Below are positions 46,782-56,469 of a stretch of 64,000 nucleotides of DNA, one piece after another (position 1 is the stretch's first letter; every line of letters begins with the position of its first letter). The stretch comes from Auriscalpium vulgare. Its lineage: Eukaryota; Basidiomycota; Agaricomycetes; Russulales; Auriscalpiaceae. The DNA is taken from positions 434,001-498,000 of the forward strand of contig JAHBBC010000001.1 in NCBI GenBank assembly GCA_019915015.1, in the 5' to 3' direction. The notes below the pieces were generated by a model, which was given only the letters and a program-made list of their open reading frames with translations, was not told the origin of the DNA and ran no database searches. Made by a program: the position numbers and the translations under genes.

Positions 46782-47659
46782 TCAAACCTCCTCGGTTACC
46801 TCTTTCTTGATAGAATCCTTCTCCGACAGCGTCCACTCCCTCCGGTCGTCCACTGGCGCAGCAATATCGGAGGGGTACGCAGAAGAAGCATCCCTCCGGC
46901 GGGACGCCTCGAAAATAACGACCGCGGCGATCGTGGTGAAGAGCCAGGTGAACCATATGAGGACAGCTTGAAGGCGCACTGAAAGCCGGAAGCATCCCGC
47001 AGTGTCAGTCGCTGAAGGGAGCGGAAGTAATATGGTACACACAGTAGCCAATCTTGTGGTAAATCGGGGAGACGTGATTAGCCGCCGCCGTAGCCTCAAC
47101 GACTGCTAGCGGCAGCGGCACCCCATTGATAGATGCCCCGAAGTCAGAGGTCTTCGTCGCAAAGACCACGGTGTACGTGATCTGGCACCCGAGGAGGAAG
47201 AGAGACCAGAACGCGAGGAATACAGCTTGAAGCCGCAAGGTGCGCGTGGCGAGAGGGACCGGGCCAGCGTGGCCGACGAGACGGTCGATCCACTTGTACG
47301 CAGTCATCATGAAGAGGAGGTTGGCGACCACGGCGAGGAGCGTGGATACCGCGGTCGCGAGCACGCCGGGATGGAACAGATCTGTGGGGCAGTCAGTGTC
47401 CGCGGAGCGATGTTCTACAAATTGTGGGACGCACTGGTGACATCAATGTGGACGTGCACGCCAGGTGGCGCCGCGTGTCGCAGCCGCCGCTTGTCATCGT
47501 TGGCTCTGCAGCAGACAATAAGCTAGTGGCGAGTGATGAAGAGGGCATGACGTACTTGATGAGACCGTTCAGTCCGACTGACCCTCCAATGATACCAAAT
47601 GCCCAGGCGAAGGCAAGCGCCACAATACGTGCTCGCTTCAAAGGCTCGACAGAAGACAT
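46782..47659 (-). CDS. Four-span membrane protein, paralogue 3, 236 aa
   Basis: Exons are 47659-47556, 47505-47435, 47381-47043 and 46978-46782 (104, 71, 339 and 197 nt). The N-terminus (MSSVEPLKRARIVALAFA) matches the copies at 13.2 and 51.4 kb. Helix 1 is AFGIIGGSVGLNGL. Exon 2 encodes RRLRHAAPPGVHVHIDV. Exon 3 has FHPGV, GPVPLATRTLRLQA and the third helix AFWSLFLLGCQITYTVVFAT. Exon 4 has helix 4 (FTWLFTTIAAVVIF) and a charged tail ending in Lys/Glu repeats. A TATATAAAG element 84-92 nt upstream on the minus strand supports the start. The four-helix topology is predicted from hydrophobicity only. Confidence 0.86.
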
Positions 47660-47742
47660 GGGAAGAAGTTTCTTCGGTCGTTAAATCGGAATGAGGGGAC
47701 GAAACGTCGTGCACGTCGTGCGGTCGTCCGCAGGCGCGAGGT

Positions 47743-47751
47743 CTTTATATA
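47743..47751 (-). promoter_or_regulatory. TATA box of four-span paralogue 3
   Basis: On the minus strand this reads TATATAAAG, about 84 nt upstream of the ATG at 47659. Confidence 0.55.
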
Positions 47752-49204
47752 CGGACTCCATGCCCATCCTTGCCCATTCCGCGGATACAGTCTGCCGATG
47801 ACAAGACAGGAACACCGCATGTCTCCGAGAAAGCGATCGAGATCTGGTAGGTTGGGCAAATCGCAGATGAGGTCAAGATAAGGCTTTCAATACGATCGTT
47901 CGAGGGCCGCCGTGAATTTGAATCGAGCACCAATAGCAACCATCGGCGTGTGAGCTGGGATCGCGTTTTCACGCTAGGTAGCACAAAGGTAGCAGGCGGA
48001 AATGCGGGCTGCAATGGGAGTAAGTCAGCGGAATGCAATTGGGCTGCCATGTCCAGTCACCGAACGTGCCCGCGATGTGCGCGGACGGGCTTCCGCATGA
48101 CTTCCCTCCCAAAACTCAGGCGTCGCCAGCAAGGAAATGCCCGGCGACCAGCTAGCCAGGGCGGAAATGGTCGGCACTCGGATCTTGTCGGGATTCCGCC
48201 TCCGTTGAGGGATATTGTTCGTGAAGTGACCGAAAACCTGGCTGTAAATCACGCGCACGATTATAGGAGATGAAATGCGGTAAGATGAGAGACCCACCAC
48301 TGAAGCACACTACACAGTAAGGTGCTCTTCGGGTAGCGTCGGCGAGCATGGGCAACAAACAAGCGAAACTCCCCCGCATGCCGTGGCCATCAAAACTTCT
48401 GACGCGAACATTTCAGGACTAGAGTGGTCGCGTGAGCATCGGAAAGTAAACGTACTGGCATTGGCAACGTACTGGCAAAGCCACTTGGGTGCACACTGCA
48501 TACGCGGGCACGGTGCCTCTCAGGTGACACGGAGGGGCGACGTTCCCGGAATGGCGATCAGACAAGTGGAAACTTTGGAATACACGTGAAAAGCAGTGGA
48601 TGGATGTCGGTACTCCAACGTTGCAGAGCCGGGCTGGTAAGTATTTTCGTTGTGGAGTCCCATCGTGTTCAGCGAGATTGCAAATTGACAGGAGCCCCGA
48701 CGGAGCGGTGTGTTTCCTGGGGTGAGCGGAATACAGGAATGGTCGGAATGGGAGTGATACGACGTCGTTGTGATTCCGGCCGCGGTAACCTGAGGACGCG
48801 TATGAGGCTGCAAACGTCCGCACCTCCCATTCATTTGCGAAGCTAACTCGGCAAGATCTTCCAGAGTTGCCGTCTTCCCATGGGACCCGCATTCATCACC
48901 TTTTCGCCTCCGACATCTGAAGATCACGGCGCCCTGCTAACGGCAGATGGTGAATTAGGTACCAGCACGGCCCATATGGTGAGCGTATATAGTCCTACTA
49001 CATACCTGTTGTTTCCCCGCGAAACACAAAGTGACGACGACGGTGACCTTTTGAAATGGACGCCGCGAAGTAGGATAGGATAGGATGCCTATCCTGGTCC
49101 AACTGGTTACTGAGTCAGCCTATCACTAGCCCAGGCGCTAACAAGACCAAACATAACACGTCGTACTAGGCGCCCGATGCGCGTCGCGCGTTTTCGCGGC
49201 CTCG
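47752..49204. other. Intergenic, no gene supported
   Basis: Overlapping frames at 47745-48927 on both strands show no motif. A short repeat AGGATAGGATAGGATG lies near 49073-49087. Similarity to the left duplication arm starts at about 49205. Confidence 0.45.
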
Positions 49205-49462
49205 CCTGCCAAGCTAAGGCTTACCTGCCAACGCTCGAGGTCGACCACTGGAACATACAGCTACTTGCAGGTGAGCCTTTAAATGTGAAACTACTAAAGC
49301 TGCTTATCGACGACGGACACGAGTTTCTTGTCGGACCGACTGTACGCCGCAGTCGAACTCAAGTCTCTTGATATAGGTTGTACCACTTGAACAAGGTACG
49401 CATCTCCGGTGGCTCGAAGTTCTGTGGGATCTTCTTGAACTTATGGGAATAGCGCCGTAGCA

Positions 49463-51265
49463 ATGGATCTAGACCCTGGAACCGCCGGCTTCTGGCGGTC
49501 AGCGGTTCGCTCGCAACTTGCACTCGTCGACGGGGTGCACTCTTCTTCTCCGCCGCAGGACAAGACGAACGCGTACAATATCGTTTCCGAAAACCTTCAT
49601 GAAATGCAGCTTGCCATGCGCACCCTTCGGGAGCGACAGAACTCATTGATTCCCATCGCCCGCCTGCCTCACGATATCCTCGCGCAAATCTTCATCACCT
49701 GTCGCGACCAGGACTGCCACTCTGCCGTTCGCGAGCGCACGCCTGAGAGCGAAAGGAAAGCGGGCCTGGGGTGGATCCAGGTCTCTCACGTATGTCGCGA
49801 CTGGAGAGCGATCGCGCTCGAGCGCCACGACCTGTGGACGCACATTCCCTTCTACCTTGGGACGGAGTGGATTGAAGAGGCGTTTTCACGCTCCCATCTG
49901 GCTCCCCTGGTCATTATACCACGCTTCAATCAATCTGAACGCAGGTTCTTGCGAGAATTTACAGATCAGCATGCCGCTTTAATCATTGAACACTTCGCAC
50001 ACATCAAGACCTTGTTTTTTTTCGTCACTACCCCAAGAGAGCTGGAGCGGCACGCCATATTCAGTTCTCCGAGTCTATCGTCACCCGCACCGCTTCTCGA
50101 ATCCCTCGAGATCATCAGTGTCCCCAACCATCGAGGCCGCTCCACCCACATCCCCATTTCGGATGAATTCCTCGGTCGCCATGCCCCCCTGCTACGCTTA
50201 CTCTCGGTCACGAACATATCGTCATTTCCCTGGACATCGCCAGTCTTGCATAATCTCGTGCACCTCAAATTGGTATTTGTCGCCAGCATTTCCGTTCTTC
50301 CCCCGCTCGATGAGCTGCTCGATGCGCTACACAGTATGCGATCCTCTCTGCAAACCCTCCACCTCGTCGGTGACACGCTCTGGAGCGAGGACACATCTGC
50401 CGGGACAACTCGTATCGTCGAGTTGTCCAGTCTCGTGAAGTTGTCTCACGGCCAGGGCATGTCCCAGTGTACGACGTTCCTCAGTCACATCCGGGCTCCA
50501 ACCACCGCGCGCTTGGTCCTCGTCACAGACACATATGCGTCCGACTCTACCGCCGTTCGCTCCGTTCGCGCCTTTTCTTCCGCGCTGGCGACGTTCTTAC
50601 GAGTTGGCGCTGCGAATCAAGGCGCACGACCCATCTCACGCCTCAACTGTACGCACCGGCCAGACGCAGCCACGTTACACCTCTGGTCAACGGACGCTTA
50701 TAATCAAGACGACCGGCAACCATCTGCCGCTCAGCGGTACGGGGAACCCATCGAAGTCACAGTCTTCTATGCCGAGCGGATGCCTGAATTAGACCTCGGC
50801 CAAGCTTTTTGCGAGGTGTTTGTCTCGCCCCAGCTGCATGATCTATATCTGCCGAGCGATCGCTGGGGCAACTGCGTGGGCTGGGGCGCGGGTCAGTGGA
50901 GGGACATGCTGTTGCGTGCGGAGGATGTCCGGGAGGTATCAACATCCCACAACGCAGTGGCGGCGCTCCTGGAGGCGTTGTGGACAGGAGACATCGGGAC
51001 CGTGGGGACGGACGGCTTGCAAGCACCTATTCCCTGCCCGGAGCTGAAAGTTCTCCGGTTAGGATCTGTGGACTTTCGTCGACAGAATCCGTCACCAGTT
51101 TTCGACATCCTGAAGAGGTGTTTACTAACGCGGTCCGCTTCTGGATGTCCCATTGAATCGGTATCTATTTCTTCATCACAAATTGAGCAAAATATGGTAG
51201 ACGAGCTGGAGAAGCTAGTTTGTACATTCAAGTACGATACCTTTTGCCAAGTCATAGCGGCATGA
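49463..51265 (+). CDS. F-box/LRR protein A, copy R, 600 aa
   Basis: This intronless frame of exactly the same length as copy L (14276-16078) starts at the ATG at 49463. F-box residues 62-115 are nearly unchanged (LPHDILAQIFITC, VSHVCRDWRAIALE). By my own residue count about forty of 600 positions differ. Seventeen of these fall between residues about 175 and 285, within the Leu-rich part, where substitutions such as LVFVLTTS to LFFFVTTP cluster. The C-terminal 200 residues are almost identical. Both copies look intact. The predicted role is an SCF adaptor with unknown substrate. Its convergent neighbour is the four-span gene ending at 51439. Confidence 0.92.
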   Translation: MDLDPGTAGFWRSAVRSQLALVDGVHSSSPPQDKTNAYNIVSENLHEMQLAMRTLRERQNSLIPIARLPHDILAQIFITCRDQDCHSAVRERTPESERKAGLGWIQVSHVCRDWRAIALERHDLWTHIPFYLGTEWIEEAFSRSHLAPLVIIPRFNQSERRFLREFTDQHAALIIEHFAHIKTLFFFVTTPRELERHAIFSSPSLSSPAPLLESLEIISVPNHRGRSTHIPISDEFLGRHAPLLRLLSVTNISSFPWTSPVLHNLVHLKLVFVASISVLPPLDELLDALHSMRSSLQTLHLVGDTLWSEDTSAGTTRIVELSSLVKLSHGQGMSQCTTFLSHIRAPTTARLVLVTDTYASDSTAVRSVRAFSSALATFLRVGAANQGARPISRLNCTHRPDAATLHLWSTDAYNQDDRQPSAAQRYGEPIEVTVFYAERMPELDLGQAFCEVFVSPQLHDLYLPSDRWGNCVGWGAGQWRDMLLRAEDVREVSTSHNAVAALLEALWTGDIGTVGTDGLQAPIPCPELKVLRLGSVDFRRQNPSPVFDILKRCLLTRSASGCPIESVSISSSQIEQNMVDELEKLVCTFKYDTFCQVIAA

Positions 51266-51438
51266 ATATGGGTAGTTTATCGGCGCTGGATGCTATTCTA
51301 CTCTTCCGAAGTACGCACTCCAATTCCTCAGACGTCGGACTCGGTTCCACGTTCGTTGTCCATTGGAAAGCTGTATTCGTCAACGCCATTGGTGTACAAT
51401 AACAGCAGGCGGAGAAAATATATAATGTGATGAACAGT

Positions 51439-52314
51439 CTAGCAAGGGACCACCTTTTCTTCCACGTACTTATCCGAAAACGTCGAATTTCCTTCCTCGC
51501 TGGCCACAGACGGCGTGGTTTCACCCTGAGATGCGGAGAGACTGCGCTTGCGTGATGCCTGGAACAAGATCACGGCAGAAATCGACGCGAAGAGCCATGC
51601 AGGCCATGGCAATATGACTTGTAGTCGCACTGGAACCATCGGTAAATGATGGCACTGATGAGACAGACGAAAAAATACTCACAGTACCCGATGTCACGGT
51701 ACGCCGTCGACGCGCCGCTTGCGGCTGCATTAGCCTTGATTATCGATTCAGGGATGGGGACACCGTTTAAATCCATAGTGGTCGTCGATCCCTTCGTGGC
51801 GAAAACGATCGTGTATGCGATCTGGCACGGGAGCAGAACAATGGATGCGAAGGCGAGCGTCGCCGCTTGCCAGCGCAGGGTGCGTGTCGCTAGAGGCACA
51901 GGGCCGGATTGTCGGAGGAGACGGTCGAATGGGCGATGGAATGCCGTCATGGTGAGGAAGAGGAGCGCGACAACTCCTATGATCGCAGAAAACGCCGTGG
52001 CAATCACGCCAGGGTGGTACAAATCTATCAGAGAGAGGTTTAGCGGCGTCCTAGCTGAGGTCAGAGTGCAAAGCGGCAGAGCCGGGACGTACTCGTAACG
52101 TCGATGTGCACGTGCTCTCCTGACGGAACGGCGTGTCGCACCGCCCGCTTGGCGGCGTTACCTCTGTCCTGCGATCAGAATCTCTCAGAGAACCAGACTC
52201 AACGACGTACTTGATGAGGCCATTCACCGCGAGCGCTGCTGAAATAAGACCAAATGCACATGCAAGAGCAAGCGCCGCAAGGCGTGTCCTTTTCATTGGC
52301 TCGACACGCAGCAT
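51439..52314 (-). CDS. Four-span membrane protein, copy R, 235 aa
   Basis: Exons are 52314-52211, 52163-52093, 52024-51683 and 51629-51439, with the same four lengths as copy L (104, 71, 342, 191). Only about a dozen residues differ from copy L, several in exon 2 (RAVRHAVPSG) and the C-terminal tail. All splice donors and acceptors are conserved. A TATA-like ATGCATAAAAG lies near 52393-52403 on the minus strand; copy L has CTTAAAAG there. The predicted topology is four helices with a short polar loop encoded by exon 2 and a cytosolic acidic/basic tail. Function is unknown. Confidence 0.87.
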
Positions 52315-53910
52315 GATGAGAGTTGGTGTGGATGTTGAGCAGAGAAGAGGGGTGGCAGGATTCCTGTAGACAAAGGCCATGGACATGAAGCTTTTATGCA
52401 TGCAGCCGGAGAATTGTGCGGTACAAAGGTCAATCGCCCTCATAGTAGGCAGAATGTTAAGAAGCCGCGATGCGATCTACACCCCACAAACGGCTGGAAG
52501 CAACTGCGAGGGAGAAGTGAATGATACTAAGATCAAAATACGACCCTAATGCTCAGAGACTGCTCTACCATTGCCGAAGAAGCTAATAGAGATGCGGAGC
52601 AGCTAGACGATCGTGGCCCCAGGAGATGCGAGCTGTTGGAGGCCGAGAAAGACATTAGTAACATCAGACCGCACCAGAAGCTCGACTAAGAAGCAGAAAA
52701 AGGGGTTCATATTGTCGACCAAGAGCGAGGATCACAATAGTAAAAGACTGTGATCGCAATTCCGACGCGCTCGTCGCAGAGAGTACTTAGTCGCAGTCAG
52801 GGTTGAAGTAGATCCCTGACGATGCTGGCGCAGGGAGAAGATCTCCTACTAGCATTCTAGGATTTTAGGCCAGAGGACGGGTGCAGAGGTGAGAAGACTC
52901 GCTGTTCCACCCAGCGGTCAACAGTGCGCGTGGACGTACGCGGCATGTACCCGATGCTTCATAATACATGCCAGGCCGTCTTCCTGCAGGGTGCGCTAGA
53001 TTCATGTCGCGTAGTAGAGGTACAAGGAAAGCACATTGAAGGGATCGGCGACGAGGGAAAACTTCGCTCGGGCCGGGCCATCCGGCGCGTGCCGGCAGCC
53101 ATTCGCTCGTCGGACCGACACGCCGGGCAAGACTGTTGTTCACTGCTCCCGCCCCTTCTAACGGGACGAATTCATCTGGAGCACGGTTTGCCTCGGATGG
53201 AGAGCACTTGCCTGACCTGCCAGTGAGTGCTGTGTGCGAGCTAGCAGCGTCGTATGATGGTGCGGCCATGCTTGTCGAGGCTTTGACGTGAAGTCGGGAA
53301 CAGGCGAAAACCCTTCCCGCCGACGCGGTCACGGTTAGAGGTACTTATCCGATCCCAGGCGCCGCCGCAGCGTTCGAATTTGTCGACAGCGATTCTGTCG
53401 CCGCAGACACAGAGACGAAATCATCGCGTCCTCAATATGAATGCTCGTGACATTCCTAAAAATGCGCGTGGCGTCTGCAGACCCTCGGCCTCAGCCACGG
53501 TCGTATGATTTTCCGTTGCTGTTACATGCATGTGGCAAGCCTCCTTCACTGTTTCTCACCGGACCATGTCAAGCATGTCGACGCAGACCCCGAAATCGCT
53601 ATTTGTCGAGGACGCGGACCGCGATAATTTTCGGACAAAAGAAAGTGCCCGCCACCTCAAGTCTCCGTGGGAATATTTGCCAGTGGTGCCGGCAGCGGCC
53701 ATTTGATCTGGGTCGGTGGTCATCATGATTACGACATTCAATTGCAATATCCTGGCATCTTCAACTCCAACGACGCGGACCTCGGCCTGGAGAATTGGTT
53801 TGCTCGCTCTCTCGCTCTATCTCTATCTGCAAGGCATTCTGTGAGCACCATCACTTAATCCCAGGGACTTTTGCAGTCAACTCACCATCGCGTATTGCTC
53901 AGATTCTCTG
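52315..53910. other. Intergenic: duplication flank and F-box remnant
   Basis: Up to about 53131 this is the decayed mirror of 12290-13226. A fragment of F-box gene B follows (separate entry). From 53300 to 53910 no gene is recognisable; a 63-codon frame at 53667-53858 is motif-free. Confidence 0.5.
53166..53289 (+). pseudogene. Remnant of F-box gene B C-terminal region
   Basis: Near-identical blocks to 10527-10650 in inverted orientation are present, for example the run coding AMLVEALT (gcggccatgcttgtcgaggc here) and the IWS codons upstream. Frameshifts and stops separate them, so only about 120 bp of the gene remain. It sits where F-box gene B should lie if the inverted duplication once extended to 10.5 kb. 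Confidence 0.7.
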
Positions 53911-55948
53911 ATGTCTTCATCCGATTCCACCGACCTGTCCACGTCCCACATGGAACTGGCATCAGTTACGGCGCTCTTGGCTGCTGTAAAAATAATTTGC
54001 AACGACGGAAATCGAACTGGTCTTAAAAGAAACAGCCTACGTGATGGACTGACTGGGAAGATCGTCGGTCTTGAGGCCCTACGCTTCCTCCTTGTTCGTC
54101 GCAGCAACGAGGATGTAGCTGCACTGGCGCAGATCAGTAATGACATTTTCAATATTTCCGTGGTAGCCGCCACACCGGAAAAACACTCGGCCAAGAATTC
54201 GTTCCTGGAAGGCGCCGTATGTGAGGTTTCGCTCGAGGAATCTTACCTGAAGTTCACGGACTCGGGGGAAGCAGAATCAGGGTGAGTTTTGCGCTCCGTG
54301 ATCTAGAGCGAAAGATTGCTGACTTCATTCCCTAAGTTGGGAAACCAGCGTCACTAGTGGCACGGGCACCTCTCTCGGACGTCACTTCTCTACCATCCTG
54401 GCATATGTCGAATCATTGAGCAGTGACAAGCCGTTCATCAAGATAAAGGCCAAGAGGGCGATCAGAGAGTACATCGTCCTCAGCACCCGGGAGAGGTTGC
54501 TTGCTCGAGTAACCGCCTGGTGGTCCGACATCTGGATAGCGGACCTTGTCTCTGCAAAAATGGCGGACCTGCCGAAGTACTTTGCCGACTGGAAGAGAGA
54601 TCATGATTCCGACGATTTCCACCTGAATAAGAACGACGATACCCTCTTCAAGTTGCTTCAGGAAATAAAGGACGATGACCTTTACAAACATTTACCCTCC
54701 CGCGCGTTCGCCGAGAAGCCAACTCTGGAACCTCTCAAGGATGCCCTGCGTGGCGCAGTCCAAAGGACCGATGGCAGGCCCACCGTCAGTGGCAGGCCCA
54801 CCGTCAGCGCATACAACGAACATACAATCACGCCGTTCCATTTCCTTCTTCTCGGAGCTATCCTGAGCTATCGACACTCCGTAATCAACTTCGATGCCAA
54901 AACTATTTGCGATCATGCTAGGCTTCTCTACGTCCTTAAGTCGTCTAGCATGCTGAACGTACATCTATCAGTCCTTGAAGAGGCCCCGGTGTTTCATCCG
55001 TTACTCGTATATGGACGTCACGCCATCTCACTGTAACTTCTGAAACACCGGTACGGAGATCCAGAGGCTTATGAGGCGGCGAAGTTTTCGTCGGAAGAGA
55101 GCATTGCCTTGAACTCTGGCCAACGAAGCTTCGACGCCGAGGTTTCCGAACAGTTCCACGTTACCAGGGATGACGACACAATACAGTCCTGCAAACTGTG
55201 GATAAATCTTCTCGTTGGCCATGTCACTGCCATCGAAGAAATCAAACGTTATCTACCCAGAAACAAAACCCAGTGGAAGGCGTCGCTTTTCATTATTCGG
55301 GACAATGTGCCTGCTACTCTCAATTGGCGTACCACGATCGACGGGCTCCAAGGCTTAGGCCTCAACACTGACTTGGCCAAGCTTGCCGTCAAGGCATATC
55401 TGCTTCATCATGCAGATCGTGAGATCGATGGAATTTTCCCCCTCATAACCCGGTTGGAGGAGGCCGAGCGGGACTCAGAGCGCGGGCGCGCAGTTGCCGA
55501 CATCAACCTGCAGGCCTGGGCAAGCATGCACCCGCAAGTTATGTGGCCAGCGTTATTGTCGCCTGCCGCGCGGACTGGAAAATATGGCGATGGCCTGGAA
55601 GCTCTGGCAAAGCATGTCATAGTGGTAAGCAATGTGTGCAATATGCGCCGTCACTTACTATTCTGACAGACCTTTCAGGACTCAGCGAACGAGAAGATCC
55701 TGGCTCCTCAGTCGCCAAACCCTACCTGCTGCAGCGTCTGCAGCGAGCTTTTGAAGCTGCTGCCGCACGCCAATCTGCCACTGGAGTCCGCAAAATTCAG
55801 GCAATCCGCCCCGGTCATGCTCCCAGTGCATATCCCTTGGTGGATCGATGGCGATTCGGACGTGATGAAGAGGCTATTAGAAGTGCATCGGATTAAACTT
55901 TCCTGGAAATCACACGTCTCATCGAGCGCTTCAACGCGAAATCCCTGA
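53911..55948 (+). CDS. Uncharacterised protein with one premature stop (642-codon frame)
   Basis: Exons are 53911-54281, 54337-55624 and 55679-55948. The frame is continuous over 643 codons except for one TAA at 55034-55036 (codon 357). Sequence on both sides reads as one protein (VYGRHAISL before, LLKHRYGDPEAYEAAKF after). No usable intron removes the stop: the only GT-AG pair around it is 32 nt. The C-terminus has CCSVCSELL and a Trp-Trp motif (HIPWWIDGDSD). The arrangement faintly recalls fungal nucleic-acid deaminase-like proteins, but the diagnostic HxE is absent, so I give no function. If translated as is, a 356-residue product results. It may be a pseudogene, a nonsense allele or a sequencing error. 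Confidence 0.6.
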
Positions 55949-56469
55949 GACGCGGAGGTGCTGCTTTCAGTAACGATACTATCGAGCTCGATTACTAGTA
56001 CAGTCCCAATTCGCGCTAGGAAAATACGTACCAATCCTATGTATTGCTGCTTTGTTTTGTCCTCTTGGAGTTCAGAGCGTCTGTCCTACAACTGAGACGC
56101 TCACATGGCCGACAGCTGAGCTGAATCACTGTGGGTAAATAAAGCGACTGGAGTGTACAGGAGAAAGAGAATCACGTAAAATTTGGTACAGCGGGCGCCG
56201 ATCGGTTGATAGTACTTGTGCAATTATTTTGCGGGCAATTTGCGGGGGATGGCGCGATTATGTCTATGTTTTACGCGGTAGCTTGACCCAGCATACAAAT
56301 TTCATCAGAAAACACTGGTGGTCTTACGCCTGTTCACGCTGTCATCATTCCGGGCCTTCCGGCGCAAACAGTCGCCCGGCCGAATTGCAGGCGCATCGTA
56401 TGCAATCCACAAGACCGCTTGATTAACACGCGCTTCGTTGGCGTGCATGACAGAGACCCTACGAGGACT
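55949..56469. other. Intergenic, no gene recognised
   Basis: This lies between two convergent genes. No motif-bearing frame is present. Confidence 0.45.

Larger units (their letters stand above)
49205..53131 (-). repeat. Right arm of the ~4 kb inverted duplication
   Basis: This is the reverse complement of about 12290-16335. Gene order is mirrored: F-box gene A (+), 173-nt spacer, four-span gene (-), then a decayed flank. The mirrored exon lengths and identical convergent spacing show that the block was copied as a unit. Beyond 53131 only a scrap of F-box gene B remains (53166-53289). Confidence 0.85.
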
